Part shown: one piece after another, positions 7,246-14,091 of the stretch
Layout: every line of letters starts with the position of its first letter
How positions within the stretch are numbered: the stretch's first letter is position 1
DNA from: JBBRTJ01 sp038244535
GTDB taxonomy: Bacteria; Actinomycetota; Acidimicrobiia; Acidimicrobiales; Ilumatobacteraceae
Reading direction: 5' to 3'
Assembly (NCBI GenBank): GCA_038244535.1
Contig: JBBRTJ010000057.1
Coordinates: 1-23,815 of the forward strand
DNA: 23,815 nucleotides
Program-made: the position numbers and the translations under genes
Notes under the pieces: generated by a model
Told to the model about the DNA's origin: nothing
What the model saw: the letters and a program-made list of their open reading frames with translations, nothing else
Database searches by the model: none

Positions 7246-9195
7246 TCAGTGTCCGGAGTCGGAGCGGTGCCGCTCGGTGATCGAGACGATGTCGTCCATG
7301 ATGCGGGCGAGCTCGTAGTCCTTCGGCGTGTACACCGCGGCAACACCGGCCGCTGACAGCTTCGCCTGGTCGTCGGGGGGGATGATCCCTCCGACGACCA
7401 CTGGCGCGTCCACGCCGTAGTCGGACAAGAGGGCCATCACGGTCGCCACCGCTTGCAGGTGCGACCCCGACAGGATCGACAGCCCGATCACGTCGGGGTC
7501 TTCGTCGCGTGCCGCTGCGGCGATCTGCGAGGGGGTCTGGCGGATGCCGGAGTAGATGACCTCCATGCCGGCGTCGCGAGCGGCGACGGCGATCTGCTCG
7601 GCCCCGTTGGAGTGGCCGTCGAGTCCGGGCTTGGCCACCAGGAGCCGCGGCGGCCCGCCGGGCAACGCCTTGACCCGGCGGGCAACATCGTCGAGCTCGC
7701 TCCCGCGACGGCCGACCGCCGCGCTCACACCCGTCGGGGCGCGGAACTCGCCGAAGATCTCTCGCAGGGCGCCGGCCCACTCGCCGGTGGTGCCCCCGGC
7801 GCGCGCCAGCGCGATGGTCGGGGCCATCAGGTTGTCGGTGCCATGGGCTGCCGCCCGCAGGTCGGCCAACGCTTGCTCGACAGCGGCGTTGTCCCGCGCC
7901 GCCCGCCACTGCTGCAGCTCGTCGATGGTCTCGGCCTCGACCTCGGGGTCGACCGTCATGATGCTGCCCGCGCCGCCAAGTGGTGACGGCGTGGTCTCGG
8001 TGAAGCGGTTGACGCCGACGACGGTCTGCTCGCCCGCTTCGATGCGCCGGGTGCGATCGGCGAGCGAGGCCACCAGTCGGCCCTTCAGCACCTCGATCGC
8101 CTCGAAGGCACCACCGAGGGACAAGACGTCGTCGAGCTCGGCATTGGCGGCCTCGATCAGCTCGGCCGTGCGGCGCTCGATCACCAGGCTGCCGTCGAAC
8201 AGGTCGTCGTACTCGAGCAGGTCGGTCTCGAAGGCCAGCACTTGTTGCATCCGCAACGACCACTGCTGGTCCCACGGTCGAGGAAGGCCGAGCGCCTCGT
8301 TCCATGCCGGGAGCTGCACGCTGCGGGCCCGAGCCCGCTTCGACAACGTGACGGCCAACATCTCGAGCACGATGCGCTGCACGTTGTTCTCCGGCTGGGC
8401 CTCGGTGAGGCCGAGGCTGTTGACCTGCACGCCATAGCGAAAGCGGCGCAGCGCCGGATCGTCGACCCCGTAGCGCTGCTCGCAGATGCGATCCCACAGC
8501 TCAGTGAACGCTCGCAGCTTGCAGATCTCCTCGATGAAGCGGATGCCGGCGTTGACGAAGAACGAGATGCTGCCGACCACGGCGGGGAAGCGCTCGGGCG
8601 GCACCTGTCCGCTGTCGCGCACCGCGTCGAGCACGCCGATGGCGGTGGCCAGTGCGAACGCGATCTCTTGCACGGGCGTCGCCCCGGCCTCTTGCAGGTG
8701 GTAGCTGCACACGTTGGTGGGGTTCCACTTGGGGGTGTGCTCGCTGCACCAGGCGACCATGTCGACGATGATCCGCCGGCTGGCCTCGGGCGGGAAGATG
8801 TAGGTGCCCCGGCTGAGGTACTCCTTGACCAGGTCGTTCTGCGTGGTGCCCCGCAGCGCCTTGGACGGCACGCCCTGCTCGGCGGCATTGGCCACGTACA
8901 GCCCGAGCAACCATGCCGCGGTGGCGTTGATGGTCATCGAGGTGTTCATCTCGCCCGGAGGGATGCCCTCGAGGAGCGTGCGGAGGTGGCCGAGGTGGGC
9001 GACGGGGACGCCGACCTTGCCGACCTCGCCGGCCGCCATCGGGTCGTCAGGGTCGTACCCGGTCTGGGTGGGGAGGTCGAAAGCGATCGACAGTCCGGTC
9101 TGCCCCTTGGCGAGGTTCGTCCGATAGAGCTCGTTCGAGGCCTTGGCGGTCGAGTGTCCGGAGTACGTGCGCATCAGCCAGGGCTGGTCGGGCAT
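7246..9195 (-). CDS. ecm: Ethylmalonyl-CoA mutase-type B12-dependent acyl-CoA mutase
   Basis: A 649-residue coenzyme-B12 mutase with catalytic barrel and B12-binding domain in one chain. The barrel has MRTYSGHSTAKASNELYR near the N-terminus, GQTGLSIAFDLPTQTGYD, GTTQNDLVKEYLSRGTYIFPP and WNPTNVCSYHLQEAGATP. The C-terminal domain has DGHSNG with the cobalt-ligating His528, then GLSILSGSH and a late GGIIPPDD. From memory this pattern follows ethylmalonyl-CoA mutase (Ecm, MeaA of Streptomyces) more closely than methylmalonyl-CoA mutase. Ecm converts (2R)-ethylmalonyl-CoA to methylsuccinyl-CoA in the ethylmalonyl-CoA pathway for C2 assimilation. An ATG at 9204 abuts the GGGGAGG ribosome-binding site, so ATG 9195 (9-nt spacing) is preferred. 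It follows the aat gene on the same strand by 18 nt. The family is sure; the exact substrate needs assay or phylogeny. Confidence 0.9.
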   Translation of the reverse strand: MPDQPWLMRTYSGHSTAKASNELYRTNLAKGQTGLSIAFDLPTQTGYDPDDPMAAGEVGKVGVPVAHLGHLRTLLEGIPPGEMNTSMTINATAAWLLGLYVANAAEQGVPSKALRGTTQNDLVKEYLSRGTYIFPPEASRRIIVDMVAWCSEHTPKWNPTNVCSYHLQEAGATPVQEIAFALATAIGVLDAVRDSGQVPPERFPAVVGSISFFVNAGIRFIEEICKLRAFTELWDRICEQRYGVDDPALRRFRYGVQVNSLGLTEAQPENNVQRIVLEMLAVTLSKRARARSVQLPAWNEALGLPRPWDQQWSLRMQQVLAFETDLLEYDDLFDGSLVIERRTAELIEAANAELDDVLSLGGAFEAIEVLKGRLVASLADRTRRIEAGEQTVVGVNRFTETTPSPLGGAGSIMTVDPEVEAETIDELQQWRAARDNAAVEQALADLRAAAHGTDNLMAPTIALARAGGTTGEWAGALREIFGEFRAPTGVSAAVGRRGSELDDVARRVKALPGGPPRLLVAKPGLDGHSNGAEQIAVAARDAGMEVIYSGIRQTPSQIAAAARDEDPDVIGLSILSGSHLQAVATVMALLSDYGVDAPVVVGGIIPPDDQAKLSAAGVAAVYTPKDYELARIMDDIVSITERHRSDSGH

Positions 9196-9213
9196 GGGTT
9201 TCATCCTCCCCGG

Positions 9214-9918
9214 TCAGGTGGGGCCAGCGCCAGAGAGGCGCGGCGTGGGGCCGGCGACCGCACCGACGAGCCGGTCGAGGTAGGCGTCACGGCCGATCTC
9301 GACCACACCGAGGCTCGTGAGGTGGGGGGTCTGCCACTGCACGTCGAACAGTGTGAACCCGGCCTCGGCCAGCAGCTCGGTCAGGGCCACGAGGGCCACC
9401 TTTGACGCGTCGGTGGCCCGGTGGAACATCGACTCACCGGCGAAGAACCGGCCGATGGCGATGCCGTAGACGCCGCCGACGAGGACACCCTCGCTGTCCC
9501 ACACCTCGACGCTGTGGGCCCAGCCGAGGTGGTGCAGTGCGCTGTAGGCCGCCACGAAGTCACGGGTGATCCACCCGTGGGGGCGGCTGCTGTCACCGCA
9601 GGCCCGCATCACGTCGGCGAAGGCGGTGTCGACCGAGATCGTGAAGCGCCGCGCCGAGCGGCGCAGGGTGCGGCTGACGTGCACGGCGTCCAAGGGCAGC
9701 ACGCCACGCGGGTCCGGTGACCACCAACCCATCGTGCGACGGGCGACGGGCATCGGGAACAGACCACTGCGATAGGCAGCCACGAGGGTGCCCGGTGCCA
9801 GGTCGCCGCCCACGCACACCAGGCCGTGATCGTCGGCCCGCTCGACGGTCGGGAAGGTCCAGCGGTTAGCGGGTGGCTCGATCGGTGGCCACGGGACGTC
9901 GACGCGCACGGTGGCCAC
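9214..9918 (-). CDS. aat: Leucyl/phenylalanyl-tRNA--protein transferase
   Basis: A 234-residue enzyme that transfers Leu or Phe from aminoacyl-tRNA to proteins with N-terminal Lys or Arg, marking them for ClpS-ClpAP degradation (bacterial N-end rule). Family motifs are all visible: VGGDL (36-40), YRSGLFPMP (49-57), GWWSPDPRGVL (64-74), HGWI (114-117), LGWAHSVEVW (131-140), GGVYGIAIGRFFAGESMF (148-165) and DVQWQTPHLTSLG (192-204). The length is normal. Start is GTG at 9918; a second GTG at 9909 would remove three residues, and no strong ribosome-binding site decides between them. It lies 58 nt after the 3-hydroxyacyl-CoA dehydrogenase stop and 18 nt before the mutase, so a three-gene unit is likely, although the functions are unrelated. 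Confidence 0.95.
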   Translation of the reverse strand: MATVRVDVPWPPIEPPANRWTFPTVERADDHGLVCVGGDLAPGTLVAAYRSGLFPMPVARRTMGWWSPDPRGVLPLDAVHVSRTLRRSARRFTISVDTAFADVMRACGDSSRPHGWITRDFVAAYSALHHLGWAHSVEVWDSEGVLVGGVYGIAIGRFFAGESMFHRATDASKVALVALTELLAEAGFTLFDVQWQTPHLTSLGVVEIGRDAYLDRLVGAVAGPTPRLSGAGPT

Positions 9919-9976
9919 CGCGTCATCGTGGCGCGCCGAGCGCCGCCCGTGGAACCCGCGGGGTCTGCGGTTCGAG

Positions 9977-10840
9977 TCAGCGGCCGTAGGCGTAGAAGCC
10001 GTGTCCGGACTTGCGTCCGAGGCGACCGGCGGCGACCAGGCGTCGCAGCGTCGGCACGGCGGCGTAGTTGGGGTCGCGGAACTCGTCGTACAGCGCGTCG
10101 AGGATCGCCACCGAGGTGTCGAGCCCGACGAGGTCGAGCAGCGCGAACGGCCCCATGGGGAAGTTGCAGCCGCCCTTCATGGCGGTGTCGATGTCCTCCA
10201 TCGACGCCGTGCCGTGCTCCCACATCCGCACGGCGTTATTCAGGTAGGGGAACAGCAGCGCGTTGACGATGAAGCCGGCCCGGTCGAGCACCTCGACGGG
10301 CTGCTTGCCGCAGGCCTCGGCGAAGGCCCGCACCGTGGCGATGGTGTCGTCGCTCGCGGTGAGCGGCCGCACGATCTCGACCAGCGGCATGAGCACGGCA
10401 GGGTTGAAGAAGTGCACGCCGCACACGCGGTCGGGGCGGCCGGTCTGCACCGCCATCTCGATGACCGGCAAGGTGCTGGTGTTGGTGGCGATGATGGCGT
10501 CGGGCCGGCAGACGTGGTCGAGCTCGGCCATCAGGTGCTGCTTGACGGCGAGGTCCTCGACCACGCTCTCGAGCACCAGGTCGCAGTCGGCGAGGTCCGC
10601 CAGCCGGCTGGTGGCGATGAGCCGGCTCAGGATGACCTCGCGCTCGGCCCCGTCGAGCTTGCCCTTGTCGACCTGCTTGGCGAGCGAGCGTTCGACGGAG
10701 GCCACCAGGCCGTCGGCGGTGGCCCGCTCGCGCGACCTGATGATCACCTCGACCCCGGCTCGGGCCGCCACCTCGGCGATGCCTGCTCCCATGATCCCGG
10801 ACCCGACGATGCCCAAACGCTTCACGGTGCTGGCGGCCAT
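9977..10840 (-). CDS. 3-hydroxyacyl-CoA (3-hydroxybutyryl-CoA) dehydrogenase
   Basis: A 287-residue NAD(P)-dependent short-chain 3-hydroxyacyl-CoA dehydrogenase, oxidising (S)-3-hydroxybutyryl-CoA-type substrates to 3-ketoacyl-CoA or working in reverse. The N-terminal Rossmann fold has GIVGSGIMGAGIAEV (about 10-24). The active site is visible as Ser122 (NTSTLP), His143 (GVHFFNPA), Glu155 (LVEIV) and Asn193 (GFIVNALLFPYLN). The C-terminal dimerisation domain ends with GRLGRKSGHGFYAYGR, typical of the FadB2/Hbd/PaaH group. ATG 10840 is chosen; the frame extends upstream, but homologues begin just before the Rossmann fold and a TAACAT box ends 8 nt before this ATG. Together with the nearby mutase it points to short-chain acyl-CoA metabolism. 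Confidence 0.93.
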   Translation of the reverse strand: MAASTVKRLGIVGSGIMGAGIAEVAARAGVEVIIRSRERATADGLVASVERSLAKQVDKGKLDGAEREVILSRLIATSRLADLADCDLVLESVVEDLAVKQHLMAELDHVCRPDAIIATNTSTLPVIEMAVQTGRPDRVCGVHFFNPAVLMPLVEIVRPLTASDDTIATVRAFAEACGKQPVEVLDRAGFIVNALLFPYLNNAVRMWEHGTASMEDIDTAMKGGCNFPMGPFALLDLVGLDTSVAILDALYDEFRDPNYAAVPTLRRLVAAGRLGRKSGHGFYAYGR

Positions 10841-10848
10841 GGCCCGCG

Positions 10849-10854
10849 ATGTTA
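10849..10854 (-). promoter_or_regulatory. -10-like box TAACAT for the hydroxyacyl-CoA dehydrogenase
   Basis: TAACAT on minus ends 8 nt before ATG 10840 with no Shine-Dalgarno, fitting a leaderless start. It is half of a divergent promoter region of 114 nt shared with the phosphatase gene. Confidence 0.45.
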
Positions 10855-10933
10855 CCCACCGGTAGGGAGCGGTGTGACGGCAGACCACCCGCCGTCGACT
10901 GCCGTTCACGCTGGCCACATCTCATCGCCAACT

Positions 10934-10947
10934 GGTACTTGTACCGT
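10934..10947 (+). promoter_or_regulatory. -10-like box TACCGT with overlapping inverted repeat, phosphatase promoter
   Basis: TACCGT (10942-10947) ends 7 nt before ATG 10955 and no ribosome-binding site is present, so translation is probably leaderless. The box overlaps a short inverted repeat GGTAC-TT-GTACC (10934-10945), which could be an operator but is short enough to be chance. Confidence 0.4.
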
Positions 10948-10954
10948 GCAAGTC

Positions 10955-11716
10955 ATGAGCGCAACCGACCTGAGCAGGGTCATCCCCCTGGATGCCGTGC
11001 ACAACTTCCGTGATCTCGGCGGGTACGCAACCGCCGACGGCCGGACCACGCGCTGGCGCACCCTCTACCGCGCTGACGGGCTGTACCGCCTGGCCGGCGC
11101 CGATGTCGACGCGGTGCGCGACCTCGGCCTGAAGACCGTCATCGACCTGCGCACGTTCAGTGAGCTCGACACCCGAGGGACGTTCCCGGTGGCCGAGCTG
11201 CCGGTGGCGTTCCACCACCTCCCGATCATGGATGTGACCTGGACCGAGGAGGAGTTCGACCCTCGTGACACGCCCATCGACCAGTTCCTGTTCGAGAAGT
11301 ACCTCGACATGATCGAGACGGGCGAGCCCCGCATCGCCACGGTGTTCTCGGTGCTGGCCGAGGCCGACGCGCTGCCTGCGGTGTTCCACTGCGCGGCGGG
11401 CAAGGACCGCACCGGGATCGTGGCCGCCCTGCTGCTGTCGTCGCTCGGAGTGGCCGACGACGACGTGGTGGCCGACTACGCCCTCACGGGCGAAGCGATG
11501 GCGCGCATGCGGGCCTGGGCCGAGATCAGCCAGCCCGAGTGGGTTGCACTCATCGATGCTCAGCCTGCGGCGTTCCTGGCCGCCCATCCCGATGCCATGC
11601 GCTCGCTGCTGGGCCTGATCAACGACGTCCACGGCTCCCCGCGCCAGTACGTCCGCTCGCTCGGCGTCACCGACGCCGTCCTGGCCGAGCTCGAAGCCCG
11701 CCTCCTCACTGACTGA
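10955..11716 (+). CDS. Tyrosine-protein phosphatase, IphP type
   Basis: A 253-residue phosphatase of the dual-specificity-like Y_phosphatase3 (IphP) family, found in actinobacteria as PtpB-like enzymes. The N-terminus has HNFRDLGGY (16-24), the family signature, followed by LYRADGLYRL and VIDLRTFSE. The catalytic P-loop is HCAAGKDRTG (145-154) with nucleophile Cys146 and Arg152. The Lys in HCxxGKDR is characteristic of IphP/PtpB and is linked with combined phosphotyrosine and phosphoinositide activity. There is no signal peptide, so it is probably cytoplasmic, though PtpB of Mycobacterium is exported without one. ATG 10955 is chosen because the TACCGT box precedes it; a much longer upstream frame is a shadow of the divergent gene. 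Confidence 0.92.
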   Translation: MSATDLSRVIPLDAVHNFRDLGGYATADGRTTRWRTLYRADGLYRLAGADVDAVRDLGLKTVIDLRTFSELDTRGTFPVAELPVAFHHLPIMDVTWTEEEFDPRDTPIDQFLFEKYLDMIETGEPRIATVFSVLAEADALPAVFHCAAGKDRTGIVAALLLSSLGVADDDVVADYALTGEAMARMRAWAEISQPEWVALIDAQPAAFLAAHPDAMRSLLGLINDVHGSPRQYVRSLGVTDAVLAELEARLLTD

Positions 11717-11757
11717 ACGTCGACCAGGGCCGTCGCACCGCTTCTTCTGACGGAGTT

Positions 11758-11794
11758 GGGTCGATCGGCCGCGCCTGGCGGGGCCGATCGACCC
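11758..11794. terminator. Perfect 13-bp inverted repeat between phosphatase and methyltransferase genes
   Basis: GGGTCGATCGGCC (11758-11770) and GGCCGATCGACCC (11782-11794) pair exactly around an 11-nt loop, 41 nt after the phosphatase stop. There is no T-tract. It is most likely a terminator, but since it lies 16 nt before the next -10 box it could also be an operator. Confidence 0.6.
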
Positions 11795-11809
11795 CACGTG
11801 AGAGGCGGG

Positions 11810-11815
11810 TAGCGT
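11810..11815 (+). promoter_or_regulatory. -10-like box TAGCGT for the methyltransferase gene
   Basis: TAGCGT ends 9 nt before ATG 11825 with no Shine-Dalgarno. It fits the leaderless pattern seen at several genes here. Confidence 0.45.
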
Positions 11816-11824
11816 CGGTGGCTC

Positions 11825-12442
11825 ATGGTGGCCACGACGGCGTTTGCTGCGGTGCACGAGCGGGTGATGCCGCCGCACGAGCAGGCGTTCCTCCGGGCTC
11901 GGCGGCGGACGCTCCTGCGACCCTGCGCTGGTCGTGTCCTCGACCTCGGTGGCGGGCTCGGCGGCCACTTCGACCTGTACGGGCCTGAGGTGACGGGCGT
12001 CGACGTGCTCGGCGCCGACCCCTTCGCCCGGCCCCTGGTCGAGCGGTTCGCGGCGCGCCAGTCGCGCCCGGTGCGGCTCGTCGACCGGCCCGACGGCACC
12101 TACGACCACGTCGTGTCCACGCTCGTGCTGTGTGCCGTCGCCGACCTCGACAGGACGCTCGGGATGGTCAAGACCGCGCTCGAACCCGGCGGTCGCTTGC
12201 ACGTCCTCGAGCACGCCGGGCGTCCCCGCCGGACCATGATGCGCGATCTGCTGGTCGCCCCCGCCTGGCGCTCGCTCAGCCCGGGCTGCGACCTGACCCG
12301 AGACATCCCCGGAGCCCTGTGGGCGGCGGGGTTCACCATCACCGATCTGGAGAGGTTCACCTTGCCCACCCTCGCCCTGCCCGTGCGACCCTGTTGCATT
12401 GCCATCGCCCGCCTCAACGAGCCCGTCGAGGACGAGCGATGA
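11825..12442 (+). CDS. Class I SAM-dependent methyltransferase
   Basis: A 205-residue methyltransferase. Motif I is GRVLDLGGGLGGHFDLY (36-52), which binds S-adenosylmethionine. It is followed by an acidic turn (VTGVDVLGADP), a post-motif stretch TYDHVVSTLVLCAVADLDRTL (92-112) like UbiE/Methyltransf_11 enzymes, and GGRLHVLEHAG. The substrate is unknown; the short C-terminus with RDIPGALWAAGFTITDLERF resembles small-molecule or METTL7-like methyltransferases. Its stop overlaps the ATG of the next gene (ATGA), so it is translationally coupled to a peptidase-like protein. There is no ribosome-binding site, and the TAGCGT box suggests a leaderless mRNA. Confidence 0.88.
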   Translation: MVATTAFAAVHERVMPPHEQAFLRARRRTLLRPCAGRVLDLGGGLGGHFDLYGPEVTGVDVLGADPFARPLVERFAARQSRPVRLVDRPDGTYDHVVSTLVLCAVADLDRTLGMVKTALEPGGRLHVLEHAGRPRRTMMRDLLVAPAWRSLSPGCDLTRDIPGALWAAGFTITDLERFTLPTLALPVRPCCIAIARLNEPVEDER

Positions 12443-13116
12443 CCGGCACCCTCGCCCTGATCGGTGGCGGCGAGTTCACCGCAGCCGCCGCCATCGAGAT
12501 CGAGCTGGTAGCTGCGGCCAAGCGGGCCGGGGCCGATCGGGTCGTCGTGTTGCCCACCGCAGCCGCCTACGAGCACCCCGAACGGGCGGTGGCCACCGCG
12601 TTCGAGCGCTTCGCCGCGCTGGGGATGCCCGTCGAGGGACTGATGGTGCTCCAGCGCCCCGACGCCCTCGATCCGGCCATCGCCGAGCTGCTGCGCACCA
12701 GCCGGTTCACGTACCTCGCGGGGGGCTCGCCCATGCACTTGCGCTCGGTGCTGAAGGACACGCCCTCGTGGGACGCCATCGTCGAAGGCATCGGCGCAGG
12801 GGGCGTGCTCGCCGGTTCGTCAGCCGGGGCGATGGTGCTGACCGAACCGATGATCGACCCCCGCGGTGGTGCCTTCACCCTCGGCCTCGGCCTCGTGCTC
12901 AACGTGGCCGTGATCCCCCACGCCGAGCAGTGGTCACACGAGCGCCTCAACCGCACGATCCAACTGGCGCCGGCAACGCTCTTGATCGCCGCGGTGCCCA
13001 CGGGTGGAGCGATCGTGCGCGACCTCAGCGACGGGCGCCGCCAGTGGCGCCTCGAAGGTGACGTCGCGCTCTGGCAAGCGGGTCAGCCCGCCGACATGGA
13101 CGCCTTCCCGGTCTGA
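12439..13116 (+). CDS. Peptidase S51 / cyanophycinase-like (type 1 glutamine amidotransferase fold) hydrolase
   Basis: A 225-residue protein of the dipeptidase E/cyanophycinase group of serine hydrolases. It starts with the strand LALIGGGEF (5-13), has VVVLPTAAAYE (35-45) and AGGSPMHLRSVL (94-105, where the family has a GGN/GGDQ loop), and the nucleophile elbow AGSSAGAMVL (125-134) with probable Ser128. His161 in VIPHAEQW may be the catalytic histidine. Members cleave Asp-containing dipeptides or cyanophycin; no signal peptide is present, and no cyanophycin synthetase is in view. It overlaps the methyltransferase gene by 4 nt (ATGA), implying a joint job that I cannot name. Confidence 0.87.
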   Translation: MTGTLALIGGGEFTAAAAIEIELVAAAKRAGADRVVVLPTAAAYEHPERAVATAFERFAALGMPVEGLMVLQRPDALDPAIAELLRTSRFTYLAGGSPMHLRSVLKDTPSWDAIVEGIGAGGVLAGSSAGAMVLTEPMIDPRGGAFTLGLGLVLNVAVIPHAEQWSHERLNRTIQLAPATLLIAAVPTGGAIVRDLSDGRRQWRLEGDVALWQAGQPADMDAFPV

Positions 13117-13134
13117 GCGCCGGCCCCCCGGCGC
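13117..13134. terminator. Bidirectional GC hairpin between convergent genes
   Basis: GCGCCGG-CCCC-CCGGCGC is a perfect 7-bp GC stem beginning right after the TGA of the S51 gene and 22 nt before the end of the convergent cyclophilin gene. It could serve both. Confidence 0.55.
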
Positions 13135-13155
13135 CTTGCCTCGGGGCTGCTTTGC

Positions 13156-13971
13156 TCAGCTCTCGGTGATGGTGACCGAGTTGACCGTCACGGTGCGGCT
13201 CGGCGCCCCGCCGAGGCCGCTGGAATCGGCCTTGTGCAGGCCCATGACCTTGCTCAGCACGTCTTGGCCCTCAGTCACCTTGCCGAAGGTGACGTAGGTG
13301 CCCTGCGCATCGAGGTTCGACACCTTCGGGCCGGTGGCGAAGAAGAACTGAGCACCAGCGCTGTTGGGTGCCCCGGAGCGGGCCATGGTCAAGTCGCCGG
13401 TCGAATAGGTGAACTTCCCGCCCTCGTCGGGGATCGTGTAGCCGATCTGGTCGCTGGCCGAGGTGCCCCCGCCCTGGATGATGTCGATGGACGGGTCGGT
13501 GCGGAAGAACGGCGTGGTGTCGTAGAACTTCCACCGCGCCAGGGTCACGAAGTTGTTGGTCGTACCCGGCGTGCGGGTGGCGTCGAGCTTCACCACGATC
13601 TTGCCCTCGGTCGTGTCGAAGGTGGCCGTGTAGGTCTTGGCCGGGTCGATGCACAGCTTCGGCGCGGCAGTGAAGTCCGCCTTTCGAGTGGCGTTGCCAG
13701 TGGGCGGGCAGTCAGCCGTGCCGTACACGAACGCCGGCTGGACGGTGGTCGGGGCGTTGGGATCGACCGTCGTGCTGGTGGCCGCCGTGCTCGACGAGCC
13801 GCCCCCGCCGATCAGCCTCGTCATGATGAACACCACGACGACGAAGCCTCCGGCGATGGCCGCGACGCGAACGGCGAGGTTCTTGTTCTTGCTCTTGCGC
13901 TGCTGCTGCTCGAGCTCTTGCAGGCGGGCCTGGCGGCCGGCCTTCTGACGTTCACGCTTGGCGGTGCCCAC
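13156..13971 (-). CDS. Membrane-anchored cyclophilin-type peptidyl-prolyl isomerase
   Basis: A 271-residue protein with a charged cytoplasmic N-terminus (MGTAKRERQKAGRQARLQEL, to about 31), one membrane helix (about 33-54, LAVRVAAIAGGFVVVVFIM), a Ser/Thr linker, and an extracytoplasmic cyclophilin domain (about 110-271). The domain shows YTATFDTTEGKIVVKL, NNFVTLARWKFYD, FFRTDPSIDIIQGGG (Arg equals the catalytic Arg of FHRV in cyclophilin A), AGAQFFF (the Q-F-F core) and VTFGKVTEGQDVL. The tryptophan that binds cyclosporin is not evident, as in many bacterial members. It probably assists folding of exported proteins. Start is GTG 13971, with a TAGCGT box ending 9 nt upstream. It is divergent from the aspartate kinase gene. 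Confidence 0.92.
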   Translation of the reverse strand: MGTAKRERQKAGRQARLQELEQQQRKSKNKNLAVRVAAIAGGFVVVVFIMTRLIGGGGSSSTAATSTTVDPNAPTTVQPAFVYGTADCPPTGNATRKADFTAAPKLCIDPAKTYTATFDTTEGKIVVKLDATRTPGTTNNFVTLARWKFYDTTPFFRTDPSIDIIQGGGTSASDQIGYTIPDEGGKFTYSTGDLTMARSGAPNSAGAQFFFATGPKVSNLDAQGTYVTFGKVTEGQDVLSKVMGLHKADSSGLGGAPSRTVTVNSVTITES

Positions 13972-13980
13972 GGGTCGGGC

Positions 13981-13986
13981 ACGCTA
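13981..13986 (-). promoter_or_regulatory. -10-like box TAGCGT for the cyclophilin gene
   Basis: TAGCGT on minus ends 9 nt before GTG 13971 with no Shine-Dalgarno. It supports that GTG as a leaderless start. Confidence 0.45.
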
Positions 13987-14075
13987 CCAACGGTCGCCGC
14001 CGTCGCAGCATCGGTGCCGCGACGCCTTTGGCCGACGATCCGGGGAAGCGCCTCGGGGTCGCTTCGACCCTCGGC

Positions 14076-14081
14076 TACCGT
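14076..14081 (+). promoter_or_regulatory. -10-like box TACCGT for aspartate kinase
   Basis: TACCGT ends 10 nt before ATG 14092. No ribosome-binding site is seen, so the transcript is leaderless or nearly so. No recognisable -35. Confidence 0.4.
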
Positions 14082-14091
14082 CCTTGCCGTC

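Noticed and set aside
8242..9405. Long plus-strand frame opposite the mutase
   Set aside because: Antisense shadow of the B12-dependent mutase, with no recognisable motif.
9911..10954. Upstream extension of the phosphatase frame
   Set aside because: It lies antisense to the hydroxyacyl-CoA dehydrogenase gene; the family signature begins just after ATG 10955 and a -10 box precedes that ATG.
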